64,000 nucleotides of DNA from Entomortierella parvispora (lineage: Eukaryota; Mortierellomycota; Mortierellomycetes; Mortierellales; Mortierellaceae). Below the pieces are notes generated by a model. It did not search any database. It was given only the letters and a program-made list of their open reading frames with translations, and was not told the origin of the DNA. The stretch lies in the NCBI GenBank assembly GCA_963573315.1, contig OY752140.1, positions 3,472,001 to 3,536,000 on the forward strand. The letters run 5' to 3'. Of the stretch, positions 48,435 through 59,587 are shown piece by piece. Made by a program: the position numbers and the translations under genes. Each line of letters opens with the position of its first letter. Position 1 is the first letter of the stretch.

Positions 48435-51400
48435 ATGTCCTGCTCCTCAAGCCGTGCAGCCAACGTGCTGGCGGTGGCCATGGGCATCCCGTCGAAATGC
48501 CCATCCCGGACACGGTCATCTTTGTCGCGTAGCTCGTTTAATCGATCTACAAGATCTCATACTACCCAGGTCCGAACAACATGTGAGACTCTGGATGGTC
48601 TCCCTCAACCTACCCATCGCCCAGGACCGTCACTAGCATTGTCGCCGACAACAGGATGCCGTTCGCGGAACTTGGATACGTCTTGGGCCGTTTTCTTTAA
48701 TCAATCAAGCGGATCAGGAACAAACAAGACCAGTTTTTTTCTCCCAAGTAGTCGCCAGTATCGCCATCACTCACCTCTGTGTAGTCAGTCGCATCATGGG
48801 CGCTCTCGTCAATGTGCTACACATCGATCCTTCTCGGTTCAAGCTTGTGCGGAAGGCACATCGTCATCCGCATTTCCCGCCCAAGGCTTGTTGCAAGGCT
48901 CGCAGCGGCAGGTGCTTTCACAACCCACCTTGCTTGGGTCACAGTCGTTCCTTGCTGTGGACAATATCCAGCGAGGTAAAAGATCGTATCCCCGAGGATA
49001 TACCGGACCCAAGGAAACCCTCGTGCCTTCTGGGAAAAGGCAAACTGTATTTGATACCTTGGACCGATCCAGAGTGGTTGCTGGTCAGATGACGAGAGGA
49101 TCAGCACGAACAAGAGCATTGCACCAACAGCCCCGGAAGTATCTGCATACAACTCGATCAAGTCGCCTTTTTACTCAGAAAGGTGATTTTGGTCAAGGGG
49201 TGTCTATCAGTGACATGGAACTTCTCATTGCCGAGCTACGACAGAAAACCCTCGTGAAAGCGCCCATCAATCAACTCTATGCCGTTTATACCAGGATCAT
49301 AAATGCCGGCGCTCTTTCGCATCTCCAGAGTGACGACGTCAACGCATTATTTCAGCACATGAGTCGGTCTTTACAAAGTGAAGAAGCTATGGAATTTATG
49401 CTTCAGATCGCGATGGACGTCAATGGAACCGGAAAGCAGTTACCTCAGGATTCCTACGAGATTCTCCTTAACCAGGCTATCGACCATATGCCCGTGGATC
49501 AAATCAAAACTACCATCTGGCAGATTCAAGGGCGACGACGATTCATCACCGAGATGATCCAGCTTTGTGATTCAAACGCAGAGATGAAGAGATTTTTGGG
49601 ATTATATCGGACTCTTACCGCGGCCACTTATGATATAGACGGCTTTTCGACGTATTATCAGGAACGAAAGGGGCAAACTGCGGAGCTTGCACGACTGATC
49701 CTTCAATGGATTCAAAGCGAAGGAACGCGCATGAGCCCGAGGATAACGGAAAACCTCTTCGTGTTCCTCTTGGATCGCAATGTCCACGACGAAGTCTTTG
49801 CATCCATGGTCAAAATGTCGAAAGAAGAAGATCTTATCTTTGGGCGGTCCTTCTACACCACGGCGATCCACCGATTCGGACGAGCTAAAAAATTTGATTG
49901 CATGGATATGACAGTGGATCTCATGCGCAAGCAAGGGCTCGAGCCCTTGGAAGAGACCTACTCGGCCATCATTGATGCTCATTCAAAGGCTGGTAACCTG
50001 AGGGAGGCCCAAAGGGCTTACCAAGACATCCTTGCTGCTGGATTGGTGCCAACAGAAAAGACCTTTGGACCCATGGTGGAAGCCGTGGGCAAGATGGGCG
50101 ACTTTGAGATGACGAAGCAGCTTGTCGATCACATGAACTCGAGTGGAGTCGCCTCCAACAAATACACGTTCAACGCCCTTCTTCATAGTCTATCAGGAAA
50201 CCCGGACCGCAGTGTGGAGCTCTTCCAGGAGATGTCAAAGCAGGTCCAGCCGAGTACAACCAACTACAATATGCTGATCAGGTCCTTCCAGCACCTGGGA
50301 GATCTCGATGGCGCGTATAACATCTTCCGGTCTATGATCGCCAACAATGTTCGACCGGATCGGTACACGTTCTCAAGTATTCTCAATCTCTTTGCCACTC
50401 GAGGCGACGCAGATGGAGCGGAGGTCTTTTGGAACGAGATGGTGAATGTTCATAACGTGACTCCGAACGCATTCGCATATGGATCCATGGTGCATGCATA
50501 CTGCACGGCCGACGATATGATTGGTGCCCAGTCAGTCTACCGACAGATGATCCAAGCAGGTATCATGCCGAACCAAGTTGTATTCGGAACGTTACTCAGT
50601 GCCTACGCCCGTAGTGGAGATCTGACACAAATGCTGTCCATCTATGATGCTATGCGAGCGGAGGGACTCCTGCCCAACAGCTACATCTACTCGAATTTAC
50701 TCTATGGATTGGTCAACGATGGCGACATGGCGGCAGCAAAACGACTTTTTGAAAATATGGAGGAAGATGGCTTTGGAGACAATGTGCTAGCCCACACCAT
50801 TCTTATGAAGGGATACTTGGATCAAGGGCGAGTCAAGGAGTCCCAGGAAGTTTATATGAACATGATCAACTCCGGACTGATACCCAATTTCGAAACTTAT
50901 GCCGTGATGCTGCATGGTCATGTTCGTCGTGGAGAAAGGAAGAAGGGTCGAGCCTTACTGAACCAGATTATGAAGTTTCAAGAGTTTGCTGTCCAGGAAA
51001 AGGAACCATTCGACAGTTCTGATCCTTCGGATAATATGGATACCGTACTGCAACGAGCCCATGTTGGACATTTGTCGACCCTTGGAACTGAAAGGAAGGC
51101 ACTCAAGGCTGGATCCAAGCCAAATGCCCTTTACACTTTCACGCCTCTTCTTGATTCGTACGCAAAGGAGGGCAACATCATGGCTGCGAAGGCTATGTTC
51201 CAAGAAATCAGGGACCGTGGTCTCGAGCCCAACACGATCACGTACGCAACTTTGATGGACGGTTATCGACGCGTTGGGGATGTGGACAGCGTGCTCAACA
51301 TCTGGACCGAGCTCTTTGAACGACATCTCAGCCAATGGAAAAAGGCCAACGAGGAGCGTCCTCCAAAATCAATGTCAAGGAATGGTGCTCTGGACTGGAT

Positions 51401-52472
51401 GCAAGACCGAATCTCGACTCGAGCGTCAAAGCTCCGTCAATTGCTGCAATATCCCATTTCTATCACCGTGGATGCCTTGGGCTATTCTGGTCAGATCTCC
51501 AAGGTCACATCAATATGGAAGCAACTCGAGAAGATTGGATTCGAGTTTGACTCTGCCAACTGGAACGATTATGTCATCGCGTTGGCAAGGAACGGTCATA
51601 TCATTGAGGCATGTTCGGTCTTTCAAGAAAAACTCTTGCCGGGTCTGCAATCCAAGCGTGAAGAGGAGGCGTTAGGAGGTGTTTCTGCTTTACCAAAGAG
51701 ATTATCGACCTTTCACCGGCGAAGGTCAGCCGTTCTTCGAGGAGAGCTGGAACACTTTTCGGATACCGTTGATGCGTCAGCCTCCGCAAGGGTGTATGAC
51801 AGTCCAAGGTCACTTCTCTATCCTCGGCCAAGGACTATGGCTGCGCTGGCAGACAGCCTGGAGGACCTGCTCAAGTTCAAGGGTCTGGAGTCTGGCGTCC
51901 AGAAGATTGACGATGATCTGACCGACCCACAAAAGGATCAAGGCCAACAAGTCGATAGCACGCGTGACAAGAGGCGTGCTCAACGACGGGTCACAGTCGA
52001 AAAACTTTTGTTACCATACCCACGTCCGTTTGACAATCTGGAGGAACAACATCGCAGGTTTATCTGGAACATTGTTCGATCACAATTTCCTCGAGTACTT
52101 GAAGCCCTGAAGGAGGGCATGCTGGTTGCCGCAGAATCAGTCACTCATTTGAACAAGCATGGTTCCACCTTGCCTATTTGGTCAGCTTCAGTCTCTGCTG
52201 TTTCAGAAGCTCAAGATCAAGACAAGGCGCCTGCCGTTACCCCATCGGCGTCAACATCGGCGTCATGGCCGCCGTCGTCGAAAACTGCCACAGAGGCATC
52301 GCCAGCTACTACGATGCCGGCTTTTACAGGATTCCGCCCATGGCGTAATCTCAAGGCCCTCATGAAGGATATGGAGCGAAGAAAGTTCCTAGAGGAGCGT
52401 TCAGTGACAGTCAAGGAACGCGAAGAGCGGTTCGATCTGTTGCGAAACCGCAAGCCAAAACCTTACAACTAG
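48435..52472 (+). CDS. Large pentatricopeptide-repeat (PPR) protein, probably mitochondrial
   Basis: A single uninterrupted frame of 1345 codons in a region where other genes have many introns. Residues from about 505 to 955 are a tandem array of roughly eleven 35-residue PPR motifs, such as ETYSAIIDAHSKAGNLREAQ, YTFSSILNLFATRGDADGAE, VVFGTLLSAYARSGDLTQML and ITYATLMDGYRRVGDVDSVL. PPR proteins bind organellar RNA in a modular way and act in processing, stability or translation. The N-terminus after the first ATG (48435) is rich in Ser and Arg and has no acidic residue for about 45 positions, fitting a mitochondrial presequence; the first 250 residues are otherwise low-complexity, so the true start is uncertain. 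Similar very large PPR proteins are found in fungal mitochondria. The target RNA is unknown. Polyadenylation-type AATAAA at 52548-52553. Confidence 0.85.
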   Translation: MSCSSSRAANVLAVAMGIPSKCPSRTRSSLSRSSFNRSTRSHTTQVRTTCETLDGLPQPTHRPGPSLALSPTTGCRSRNLDTSWAVFFNQSSGSGTNKTSFFLPSSRQYRHHSPLCSQSHHGRSRQCATHRSFSVQACAEGTSSSAFPAQGLLQGSQRQVLSQPTLLGSQSFLAVDNIQRGKRSYPRGYTGPKETLVPSGKRQTVFDTLDRSRVVAGQMTRGSARTRALHQQPRKYLHTTRSSRLFTQKGDFGQGVSISDMELLIAELRQKTLVKAPINQLYAVYTRIINAGALSHLQSDDVNALFQHMSRSLQSEEAMEFMLQIAMDVNGTGKQLPQDSYEILLNQAIDHMPVDQIKTTIWQIQGRRRFITEMIQLCDSNAEMKRFLGLYRTLTAATYDIDGFSTYYQERKGQTAELARLILQWIQSEGTRMSPRITENLFVFLLDRNVHDEVFASMVKMSKEEDLIFGRSFYTTAIHRFGRAKKFDCMDMTVDLMRKQGLEPLEETYSAIIDAHSKAGNLREAQRAYQDILAAGLVPTEKTFGPMVEAVGKMGDFEMTKQLVDHMNSSGVASNKYTFNALLHSLSGNPDRSVELFQEMSKQVQPSTTNYNMLIRSFQHLGDLDGAYNIFRSMIANNVRPDRYTFSSILNLFATRGDADGAEVFWNEMVNVHNVTPNAFAYGSMVHAYCTADDMIGAQSVYRQMIQAGIMPNQVVFGTLLSAYARSGDLTQMLSIYDAMRAEGLLPNSYIYSNLLYGLVNDGDMAAAKRLFENMEEDGFGDNVLAHTILMKGYLDQGRVKESQEVYMNMINSGLIPNFETYAVMLHGHVRRGERKKGRALLNQIMKFQEFAVQEKEPFDSSDPSDNMDTVLQRAHVGHLSTLGTERKALKAGSKPNALYTFTPLLDSYAKEGNIMAAKAMFQEIRDRGLEPNTITYATLMDGYRRVGDVDSVLNIWTELFERHLSQWKKANEERPPKSMSRNGALDWMQDRISTRASKLRQLLQYPISITVDALGYSGQISKVTSIWKQLEKIGFEFDSANWNDYVIALARNGHIIEACSVFQEKLLPGLQSKREEEALGGVSALPKRLSTFHRRRSAVLRGELEHFSDTVDASASARVYDSPRSLLYPRPRTMAALADSLEDLLKFKGLESGVQKIDDDLTDPQKDQGQQVDSTRDKRRAQRRVTVEKLLLPYPRPFDNLEEQHRRFIWNIVRSQFPRVLEALKEGMLVAAESVTHLNKHGSTLPIWSASVSAVSEAQDQDKAPAVTPSASTSASWPPSSKTATEASPATTMPAFTGFRPWRNLKALMKDMERRKFLEERSVTVKEREERFDLLRNRKPKPYN

Positions 52473-52609
52473 AGATAAAACAACAGAACTCAGCTACACT
52501 CAGCTTGCATCCTTTGTCTAGAGCCAGCACCATGTACCATAATCAAAAATAAAATATTACAAAAAACAAATATTTAATATTTTATCCAGCCACGGTATTT
52601 CTCAACCAT

Positions 52610-53449
52610 CTAGTAGACAGGGCGACCAAGTCCAGGTGCGGGTGCAGCAGATCCTGCATTCATCAGCCCGAGACCGGTCAAACTGGAGCCTCCACCGAAA
52701 CGACGGACACGAGCCGGTTCTCCTCGGATGACCATGGGTTTCTCATCAGCACCGCCACCGCCGCCAGATCCAAAGACACTTGTCCAAGTTTTGTGAATGT
52801 GGTAGAACAGGCTCCGCTGACTGGCCAAAGTCAAGAGGACGGTTCCAAATCCCCAAAAGAATCCATGCACAAACGGCATGATGATGATATCTCTCAATGT
52901 CATCACTGTGATCCGAGCCGCGACTGAAGGTACTGAAATACTATGCTCTTGTCCCTGTGGCCTTGATTTTGAATCCTGTTTCTCTGATAATGAAGAAGAA
53001 GACAAAGCGGCTGCTCGGGCTGCGGCTCTGGCAGTGTCGGTAGCAAAGCTCTCGTAACATTGGTCCAACGCTTTACGGTAGTTATGATCGAATCGCAAGT
53101 CCGGGACAGCAGGCGCCTGTGCGAGGATATGGGAGGCGGACGAAGAAAGACGTCTCCGGCGACGTGAACGGCGCCTTGCCCCGTCCTCCTCGTCAAAGGA
53201 ATCCAAAGATGACTCTTCAGAATCGGAATCCGCCTGGTCCTTTTCGTTCCAGACTGTCTTTTGGTTCGTGCCTCGGCTTTGAGGGCGACTGCTGCTCGCC
53301 GAGGTCAAGGTGGCGGCTGCAGGGTGGAGGAGATCCAGGTCATCGTCGCTGTCGAAATGATCCTCGTTCCTGGATGTCGCCCTGGCGGCGCGGCGTGGGG
53401 TGCCCTGGCGAGGATGAGGGGTGGCGTCGGAAGCAATGGTGTCCGACAT
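52610..53449 (-). CDS. DUF1770-like fungal protein with one C-terminal membrane segment
   Basis: Single exon, 279 residues. The N-terminal half is acidic and Ser-rich with an arginine block (RRRSRRRRR). Then comes VPDLRFDHNYRKALDQ, and near residue 190 the segment RITVMTLRDIIIMPFVHGFFWGFGTVLLTLA, with one clear hydrophobic helix. The pair PDLRF...Y and the following RD..MPF..G helix resembles the fungal DUF1770 family, whose role is not established; this match is from memory of the pattern and is moderate. A Gly5 run and a glycine-rich C-terminus follow. It is convergent with the PPR gene (138 bases between stops). Confidence 0.65.
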   Translation of the reverse strand: MSDTIASDATPHPRQGTPRRAARATSRNEDHFDSDDDLDLLHPAAATLTSASSSRPQSRGTNQKTVWNEKDQADSDSEESSLDSFDEEDGARRRSRRRRRLSSSASHILAQAPAVPDLRFDHNYRKALDQCYESFATDTARAAARAAALSSSSLSEKQDSKSRPQGQEHSISVPSVAARITVMTLRDIIIMPFVHGFFWGFGTVLLTLASQRSLFYHIHKTWTSVFGSGGGGGADEKPMVIRGEPARVRRFGGGSSLTGLGLMNAGSAAPAPGLGRPVY

Positions 53450-53684
53450 GACTTGAATTTTGTTTTCTGGAAATGTCGTTTTTGGATTAATGAATGAGTA
53501 GCAAAGGGAAGAAGTCGAAACACATTTGCATTCGCACCCGAGTCTGCATTAATCGAGGCCAGAGAATCTCGAAGGTCACACGCGAAAAGAGGACCGCGAT
53601 TTTTTTTTTTTTTTTTTTTGATGAGGCAAGAAGAGCCCCGATGTCTTGGTTCAGTAATTGTATTGCTGTCTTTCTGAAGTGTAT

Positions 53685-54844
53685 CTACGCAACAGGGCTA
53701 CGAATGCGGCCTGGATCGACACCTCCAATCTCGCGCCGACCAGATCTCTGTCCCGATTGATTTGCGCCACCGTTATATCCGTACTGGTAAGTGTTGATAA
53801 CATGCTTTCCAGCGTTGAGGACCTCTTCCGAGAACTCGACCTCCTAGATATTTTTTGGAAATAAGCAAATATCAGCCGTCTTAATTCACCTGAACCTGAC
53901 TGTCAGCCGCCTTCCAATACATACGTGCTTATCGGATAACTTGGGTCCCAGAATCTTCAATGAATCGACCATGTAACAAAAGAAAAGGAATGAGAGTTAG
54001 AGCTGGCTCGCTGCAAGAAAAGACCTCCCAAAGAAAAGCTCTTACGGGAGTATTGCATCCAGCCTTGGCAGCATGTCGCGAGAGTGACCAGATGGCATCG
54101 ACGACCTGGCCCGGGTTCTTGTTCTCATAAAGGTCTATCGTTTGAAAGAGATCGTGCTTTGGACATCCCAGTTTCTCGCATCCCTCCAAGAACTTTGAGA
54201 TGTTCTCCATCTATATCATCAAAACGGGTAGAGCTTGAGCATTTGAAACCATCACAAACGATACGAACAGGTAGGCAAGACAACAATGGGAACATTTGTA
54301 CCTGCACAAATGGCATCCTTGACGCTTTGAGTCTGTAGAATCCTGGAATCAAAACATTCATGAGTCTAGTTGGCATTCATAGCCAGGAGGAGAGGTAAGA
54401 AGGTGATGAGAGGATATTCTTCCATTGACTCTCTATCTCTCTATCATTCCATCAAAGATTCATCTCCACAACGTACTTGCAAAGAAGGACTCCGTCCTTC
54501 AATGAGGCCTGAAAGTCGTCGCTTGGAAACTTTTCACCCACAACTGTCTCGATCCACTCTCGTGCCTGAAAAAGAAAAAAGTCAATTACGTGACAATATG
54601 CAGGAGGCGAACAGTACAAAAGTTCAGGCGAAAGGCACTTCTTTTACCTCGTTTTCTCTACCGACATCGTATTTTGACGCCAGCTTGGCAGCGATTTCTA
54701 AGGGAGGACGCACGGGGAAGAACGAGTCAGCCCTGAAATCTGGGCTCTGTCGTACCGAAACCAAAAAAAAGAGGGTTTTTGAGACAATGAAACAATGTTC
54801 AAAAGGTTACCTCGATCAATGCCAAACTGTCGAAGTCCGTTCAT
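53685..54844 (-). CDS. Transgelin/calponin-family actin-bundling protein (Scp1-like)
   Basis: Exons: 54811-54844, 54648-54697, 54477-54565, 54302-54365, 54046-54210, 53925-53954, 53685-53843; 196 residues. One calponin-homology domain (EAREWIETVVGEKFP, DGVLLCKLMNVLIPG, FVQMENISKFLEGCEKLG, DLFQTIDLYENKNPGQVV) is followed by the linker GPKLSDKHEVEFSEE. A C-terminal calponin-like repeat includes YGYNGGANQSGQ. This is the layout of yeast Scp1 and animal transgelin, which bundle and stabilise F-actin. Seven exons, including ones of 34, 50 and 30 bases, all join in phase and rebuild the family sequence. The start gives MNGLRQFGIDRE, a normal N-terminus for the family. An AG directly before ACATGAACGG at 54846-54847 hints at a leader intron. 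Confidence 0.9.
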
Positions 54845-55296
54845 GTCTGTAATTGTGTTTATTGAAAGTGAATGAAGGGTAATGTTAGAGGGTTGATGTG
54901 GACAGGGAATGTTGAATGAAAGAAAGAAGTTGACAAAGACCATGTGCTACAACAAGACGACGACGGACAACCCACGTGACGCACACCTCTTTGTCTCGAT
55001 GTGTCCTGCAGTTCGGTGGTGTCGTGTCGTTACTAACCGACAAGCACAGCATTGTTTCTTTGTACTATGTCGTGCATGGGTTGATGGAGAAGGGTATTTA
55101 TAGATTTTCTCTATTCTTTGCAACAAAAAAAAAATGAAAAAGAAAAAATGAAAAAAAAACAATATAAAGAACGCAACGAGCCGAACACGAGAATGGTGTC
55201 ATGCGTCATCCACCATCCTGTTTGGATGAAGGAGTAAACAACGAATTAAAATTGGTCCGCATGTGTGCAAAAAAAGGGACGCGATGCTTGAACGGT
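54845..55296. other. Intergenic region between aminodeoxychorismate synthase and transgelin genes
   Basis: About 450 bases that hold the 3' end of the upstream gene's transcript and the promoter of the transgelin gene. A-rich runs at 55120-55165. No coding exon seen. Confidence 0.4.
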
Positions 55297-58200
55297 TTAG
55301 AGAGAACGCTGCCTCATGTAGGACATCACGCTTGGTACGACAGAGCGAGACTTCAGCAAAACCTCACGCCACTCTTCCATGGGATCGGACAAGATCGTAA
55401 GTGCTCCTCCAGCACCAACTGCAACATCTGAAGAAAAAAAAAATGAGAGCAAGGATGACATGCACAACCGTTAGAAATTGCACAATTGCACCTAAAGATA
55501 ACCGAATGTCGATTGAACCTGACATTACCTGCAACCATGATATCTGAGCCTTCCTTGACGCACGACGCTGTGATAGAAAGAACGGCCGTTCGGATGACCA
55601 CAGCCATGTCGACCGCGCTGCGAGCCTTCACAGTAGCAGAAGTCACAGACGGGGAGTATGCAGCAACGGCTGGGATTCCAATGTAGCCGAGACACCCAGA
55701 GTAGACTCCACGCTTGACGTTTTGCTCCAAAGTGTCCAGCAATTGCACTGATCGCAATTTCGGCGCTCCCGTCATTGAGCCAGGAGGAAAGCACGCTTTG
55801 ACTGCCTGGATGGTATCAACGTGGTCAAAGAGCTCTCCGCGGACTGTTGTTACCAGCTGATGAACAGTTTCATACGATTCAACATGCATCAGATACGGTA
55901 CACGAACAGAATGGGAGCTGCAGACATGGGCCAGGTCATTGCGAATCAGATCAACAATCTATTGTGCGACGATTCAGAGGTTAGGTCGGCGTTCTGTAAA
56001 GAGAGAAATCCCAGTCGATCTCAACATACCATTAGATTTTCAGCGCGCTCTTTGACGTTCTTGGACAGAGAGTCAATCCGACTTCGGTCTTCCCTCTGCC
56101 TAGCTTCGGCGCATCGGTCCCTGGTGGTCATGGTGTTTCGATCAAGGTTCTGTCCAAATTTCTTTGGAACCGCTGCGGCATCCTCGTCGTCATCGTCCTC
56201 ATAGTTGTGCCCGCTACTGTCAGAGTCCTGCCCGTCCACGGAACAACCCTCATCTTGCTTACAGAAGCAACCTTTAGCCACAGCGATGGTTCCTTTGATG
56301 GGTTTCATCTCCACTGTACGACACTCTGTCTTTGTGGTATTCTCGCTTTCGTCGGCAGGTGTCTTTCCGATCTTCAGGAAACGCTCTGGGGAAGATGATA
56401 GGATAATCAGCTTATCAACTGTATCATCGCCATTCTTGCGCCTCTGCTGCTGAGAAAGAGGCAAGCTCAAAAAGGCCGAGAACGGGGCGGGGTTGAGTTT
56501 TCGAAGGATCTTGTACAGGTCAAAAGCGTAATCAACCTGTCGAGGAGCCTGACTTCCTTGAGGGGATCCCGCAGTCCCAGTCCTCTGTGGATATAACGGG
56601 AGTTTTGCCCTGAGCTGCGTAGTTAAGCAAAGCTCATAGCTCTCTCCTTCATGGATGTAGTCCAAACTGTCTTGGATAGCCTGGATATAGTTCTCCTCGG
56701 TCACATCAATCTTGAAGGGCGAAGTCATTCCTGAAGATGATTGTCGGCGGTGTCTTTGTTTGACGTTATGAGGTTCACTATGGGCGAGTGGCATCGTCGA
56801 AGCTGCAAGTAGGACCGACTTTCTTTTGGTGGTCGAGCTGAAGCCGTTGGTAGAAATGTGAGTGATCGAATCCGAGACGTCCTTAATCCAGTGCTCACAG
56901 TCACCAAGACTGTTGAATCCAATAGAGGCTCCGATGTCTGATTCTTGACTCTGATCGTGTCGGTTGTTGACTAAGCCCAGGACATAGACGCGTTTCTCTA
57001 CATGGTCAAACACCACGGCTTGAGTCGCCAGAACAAAAGAGGCATCCGGATGGATCGAACAGTCGCAATTACAGGGGGTGGTAGATGTCGATGCATGTCC
57101 AACGCAGTCGCACTGTTGTCCCACTGGAGTATGATATCCCTCCAAGCTCTCCCGCTTCATCTCATAGCCAAAGTAGCCGATCATTCCTGCGAAAAAGTCG
57201 AATGGAACCTTTTCAAAGTCTTGATCGCCTTCAAGTCCCGTTACTTTTGTCTGCACATTATTGTTTCCAAAGGTGCTCATAACGTTGGACATCCAATCCC
57301 AGAACGACGATACCCCTGAGTGCTCTTCAGATGGACTCTTTAGCTTGATCCGCTTAGTATCATAATGAGCTCCGCCATCGACGCACCGGCGCACAGATAC
57401 TTCCTTATGTAAAGTCGAGTACTGGATCACTGCTTGAGATGCTCCAGCGACTTTGATTTGGGGGTTAGACGAACGTTTGTGTACGCTTCGGGTTTCTACG
57501 CCTCCCATAAAGGAAAACCGCGACATGGGGTGAGGCTGGCGAGCACTATCGAGCCACCAGGAAGCAGACTGTGATCGAGGACCGGTCAAAAAGAGCGATT
57601 CAAAAACAACCTCTGGATCAGGAAAGAATGCCGAGTTCAGTGCATGAATACGAAGGTCGAAGGGACTAGTCGAGGATGTTGGGGGCTTTCCCATAGTCGG
57701 GTTGGGTGAGAGGACGGGCTTTGTTGGGATGATCGATATCGCACGGATACTGTCTGGGATCCCCGGTGCCTCAACGTTGATCAGTGGTTGGTTTGCATAA
57801 AATTCCTTGGAGATGTTGAAAAAGTTGTTCATCATCTGTTTGCCATGCTTGGAGCAAATAGACTCTGGATGGAATTGGACTCCATGATGAGGCAGAGTTC
57901 TGTGTCGGATTCCCATAATCGAAGTTGCTCCTTGAGCGCAATTGGATCCGGATCCAGAGACAGACACAATGTTTTCCCTATCAGTGCTGTTGGCGGTGAT
58001 TAGAGGAAAGCTGCGACACCAGGCCGTTGCAATCAGATCCGAAGGAAGATCCTGTTCCTGGATCACCAGCGAGTGGTAGCGGACAGCCTCAAAGCTGTTC
58101 GGTACGCCCTGAAAGAGTCCAGTGCCATCATGCTTGATGCGGGCAATCTGCCCATGAACGGGTTCAGAACCATAAGTGACTTTTCCTCCGTGAATCCATC

Positions 58201-58761
58201 CAATCCCCTGATGACCAAGGCATACTCCAAAGACTGGGATGTGACTCGTTTGCAGAATCTGGGTGCAGAGTCCAAAGTCCTATGCGGGGTCGTAAGCAGA
58301 TACTGGATGATTAGTTACTGAGGATACTGTGGAGAGCGTTGTTAGAGACCCCGTAGCTTCGTACCTCCTTGCGCTCAGGTCGACCAGGACCGGGAGAAAG
58401 GACGATCTGATCGAAATAAGGAAGAACTTCTTGTTCGAACCGTGACCTAACAAGCAACGAAATGAGGCGACAATGATAAGTCTCGAGATGGAAAACAGCC
58501 GCCGTGGTTTCGCTCCTCGGAGCACTGTGCACTGATGTACCATTCCAGCTGGTCGTTTCGGATCACAACGACGTTTTCGAGCTGATCTTCATCAAATAGC
58601 TGCAGGAGGTTGAATGTATAGGAGTCGTAGTTGTCGACAATTAATGTCCGGAGGGCAGGTGCAGCGCGGTGTGTGCCGGTCGCTGTGTGTGCAGGATCCA
58701 CTGCCAATTCGGCCGACAGAGACGGCCAGTCAGTTGTGCCTCGGTTGACAGAGCTGGGCAT
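55297..58761 (-). CDS. ABZ1: Aminodeoxychorismate (para-aminobenzoate) synthase, PabA-PabB fusion
   Basis: Exons: 58541-58761, 58365-58446, 56030-58279, 55529-55958, 55297-55427; 1037 residues. It converts chorismate and glutamine to aminodeoxychorismate for folate synthesis. The N-terminal class I glutamine amidotransferase has [33 protein letters not shown] (Cys about 121) and HGVQFHPES. The C-terminal chorismate-binding domain has [49 protein letters not shown] and the end [16 protein letters not shown]. The PIKGT lysine and the amidotransferase-first fusion mark it as PABA rather than anthranilate synthase. An acidic insert of about 60 residues, with [12 protein letters not shown], separates PIKGT from the helix before ENLMIVDL. 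The start at 58761 is the first true ATG of the frame. Confidence 0.93.
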
Positions 58762-59587
58762 GATCTGTGATATGAAGCGGGAGGGAGGAAGGGAGTGGTT
58801 GCTGTAGAATAAGTCTGACAAGGAGAGGAAAGAAAGGGAGCTTTTAAGTGATAGGAGAAGAAACAGAGAAATCCAAAATAAGAAGAGAGGGATCAGGACG
58901 GAGCAAGGCTCATGACATGGTTCTCATGGCGGATCAGTGCAATTGCAAGAGCGTATACGGAGCTGAGACTAAGAAATAGGGAAAAAAGAGCAAAGACGAA
59001 AAGGGAGGGAGGGAGGGAGGGAGGGAGGATGAGCGAGTGATGAGCTGCAAGGACGAGGAGGCGGGGAGAAGGCAAAACAGCAACAGAAAGAGAGAAGCCA
59101 AGAGAAGAGAAGAGAGGAGGAAGAGGCATCATGCCACCACCACCTTGTATACTGACACCTCCATCCATCCCCATCCTCCATCCCCATCACCCGACGATTC
59201 AATCCCAGCCACGGTCCACCGAGTCAGAGCAAAAAGAAACACAGCGGTCACGGCGTCCTGTCGCCACCGTTTCCCGCTCGAATCAGCCAATCAGCGCGCG
59301 GGAATCTGATGAATCTGATGCGAGGCAAGAAAACTGCGCGTTGTGCACACTCCACAGCATCCAAGCAACGTCAAACGAGTAGCATTCTGGGGTGCATCGG
59401 TCATGTCTAGTCTACCATGCATTGTGAGTCATCATCGACATTTCCCAGGCCACTGTGTGACAAAAAGAAAGAATTATCATGTTCGCAGTCTCTCTCGAAA
59501 GCCTACAATTTATTCTAGGCGACGCGTGTAAGTTTAAATAAATATACATGTTCGAGGAGTGTATATGAGAGTTCAGCTATTCACTAC
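58762..59587. other. Promoter region of ABZ1 with GGGA repeat
   Basis: About 830 bases between the ABZ1 start and the 3' end of the S41 peptidase gene. It contains a perfect GGGA repeat at 59003-59028 and A/G-rich flanks. No gene is supported. Confidence 0.45.
59003..59028 (+). repeat. (GGGA)6 tetranucleotide repeat, G-quadruplex-type
   Basis: Six GGGA units plus GG, in non-coding DNA about 245 bases upstream of the ABZ1 start codon. Confidence 0.85.

Noticed and set aside
48796-49092. Alternative N-terminus of the PPR protein in another frame (MGALVNVLHIDPSRF...)
   Set aside because: The long frame is open across the whole interval and no splice pair clearly joins the other frame to it; kept only as a caveat on the start.
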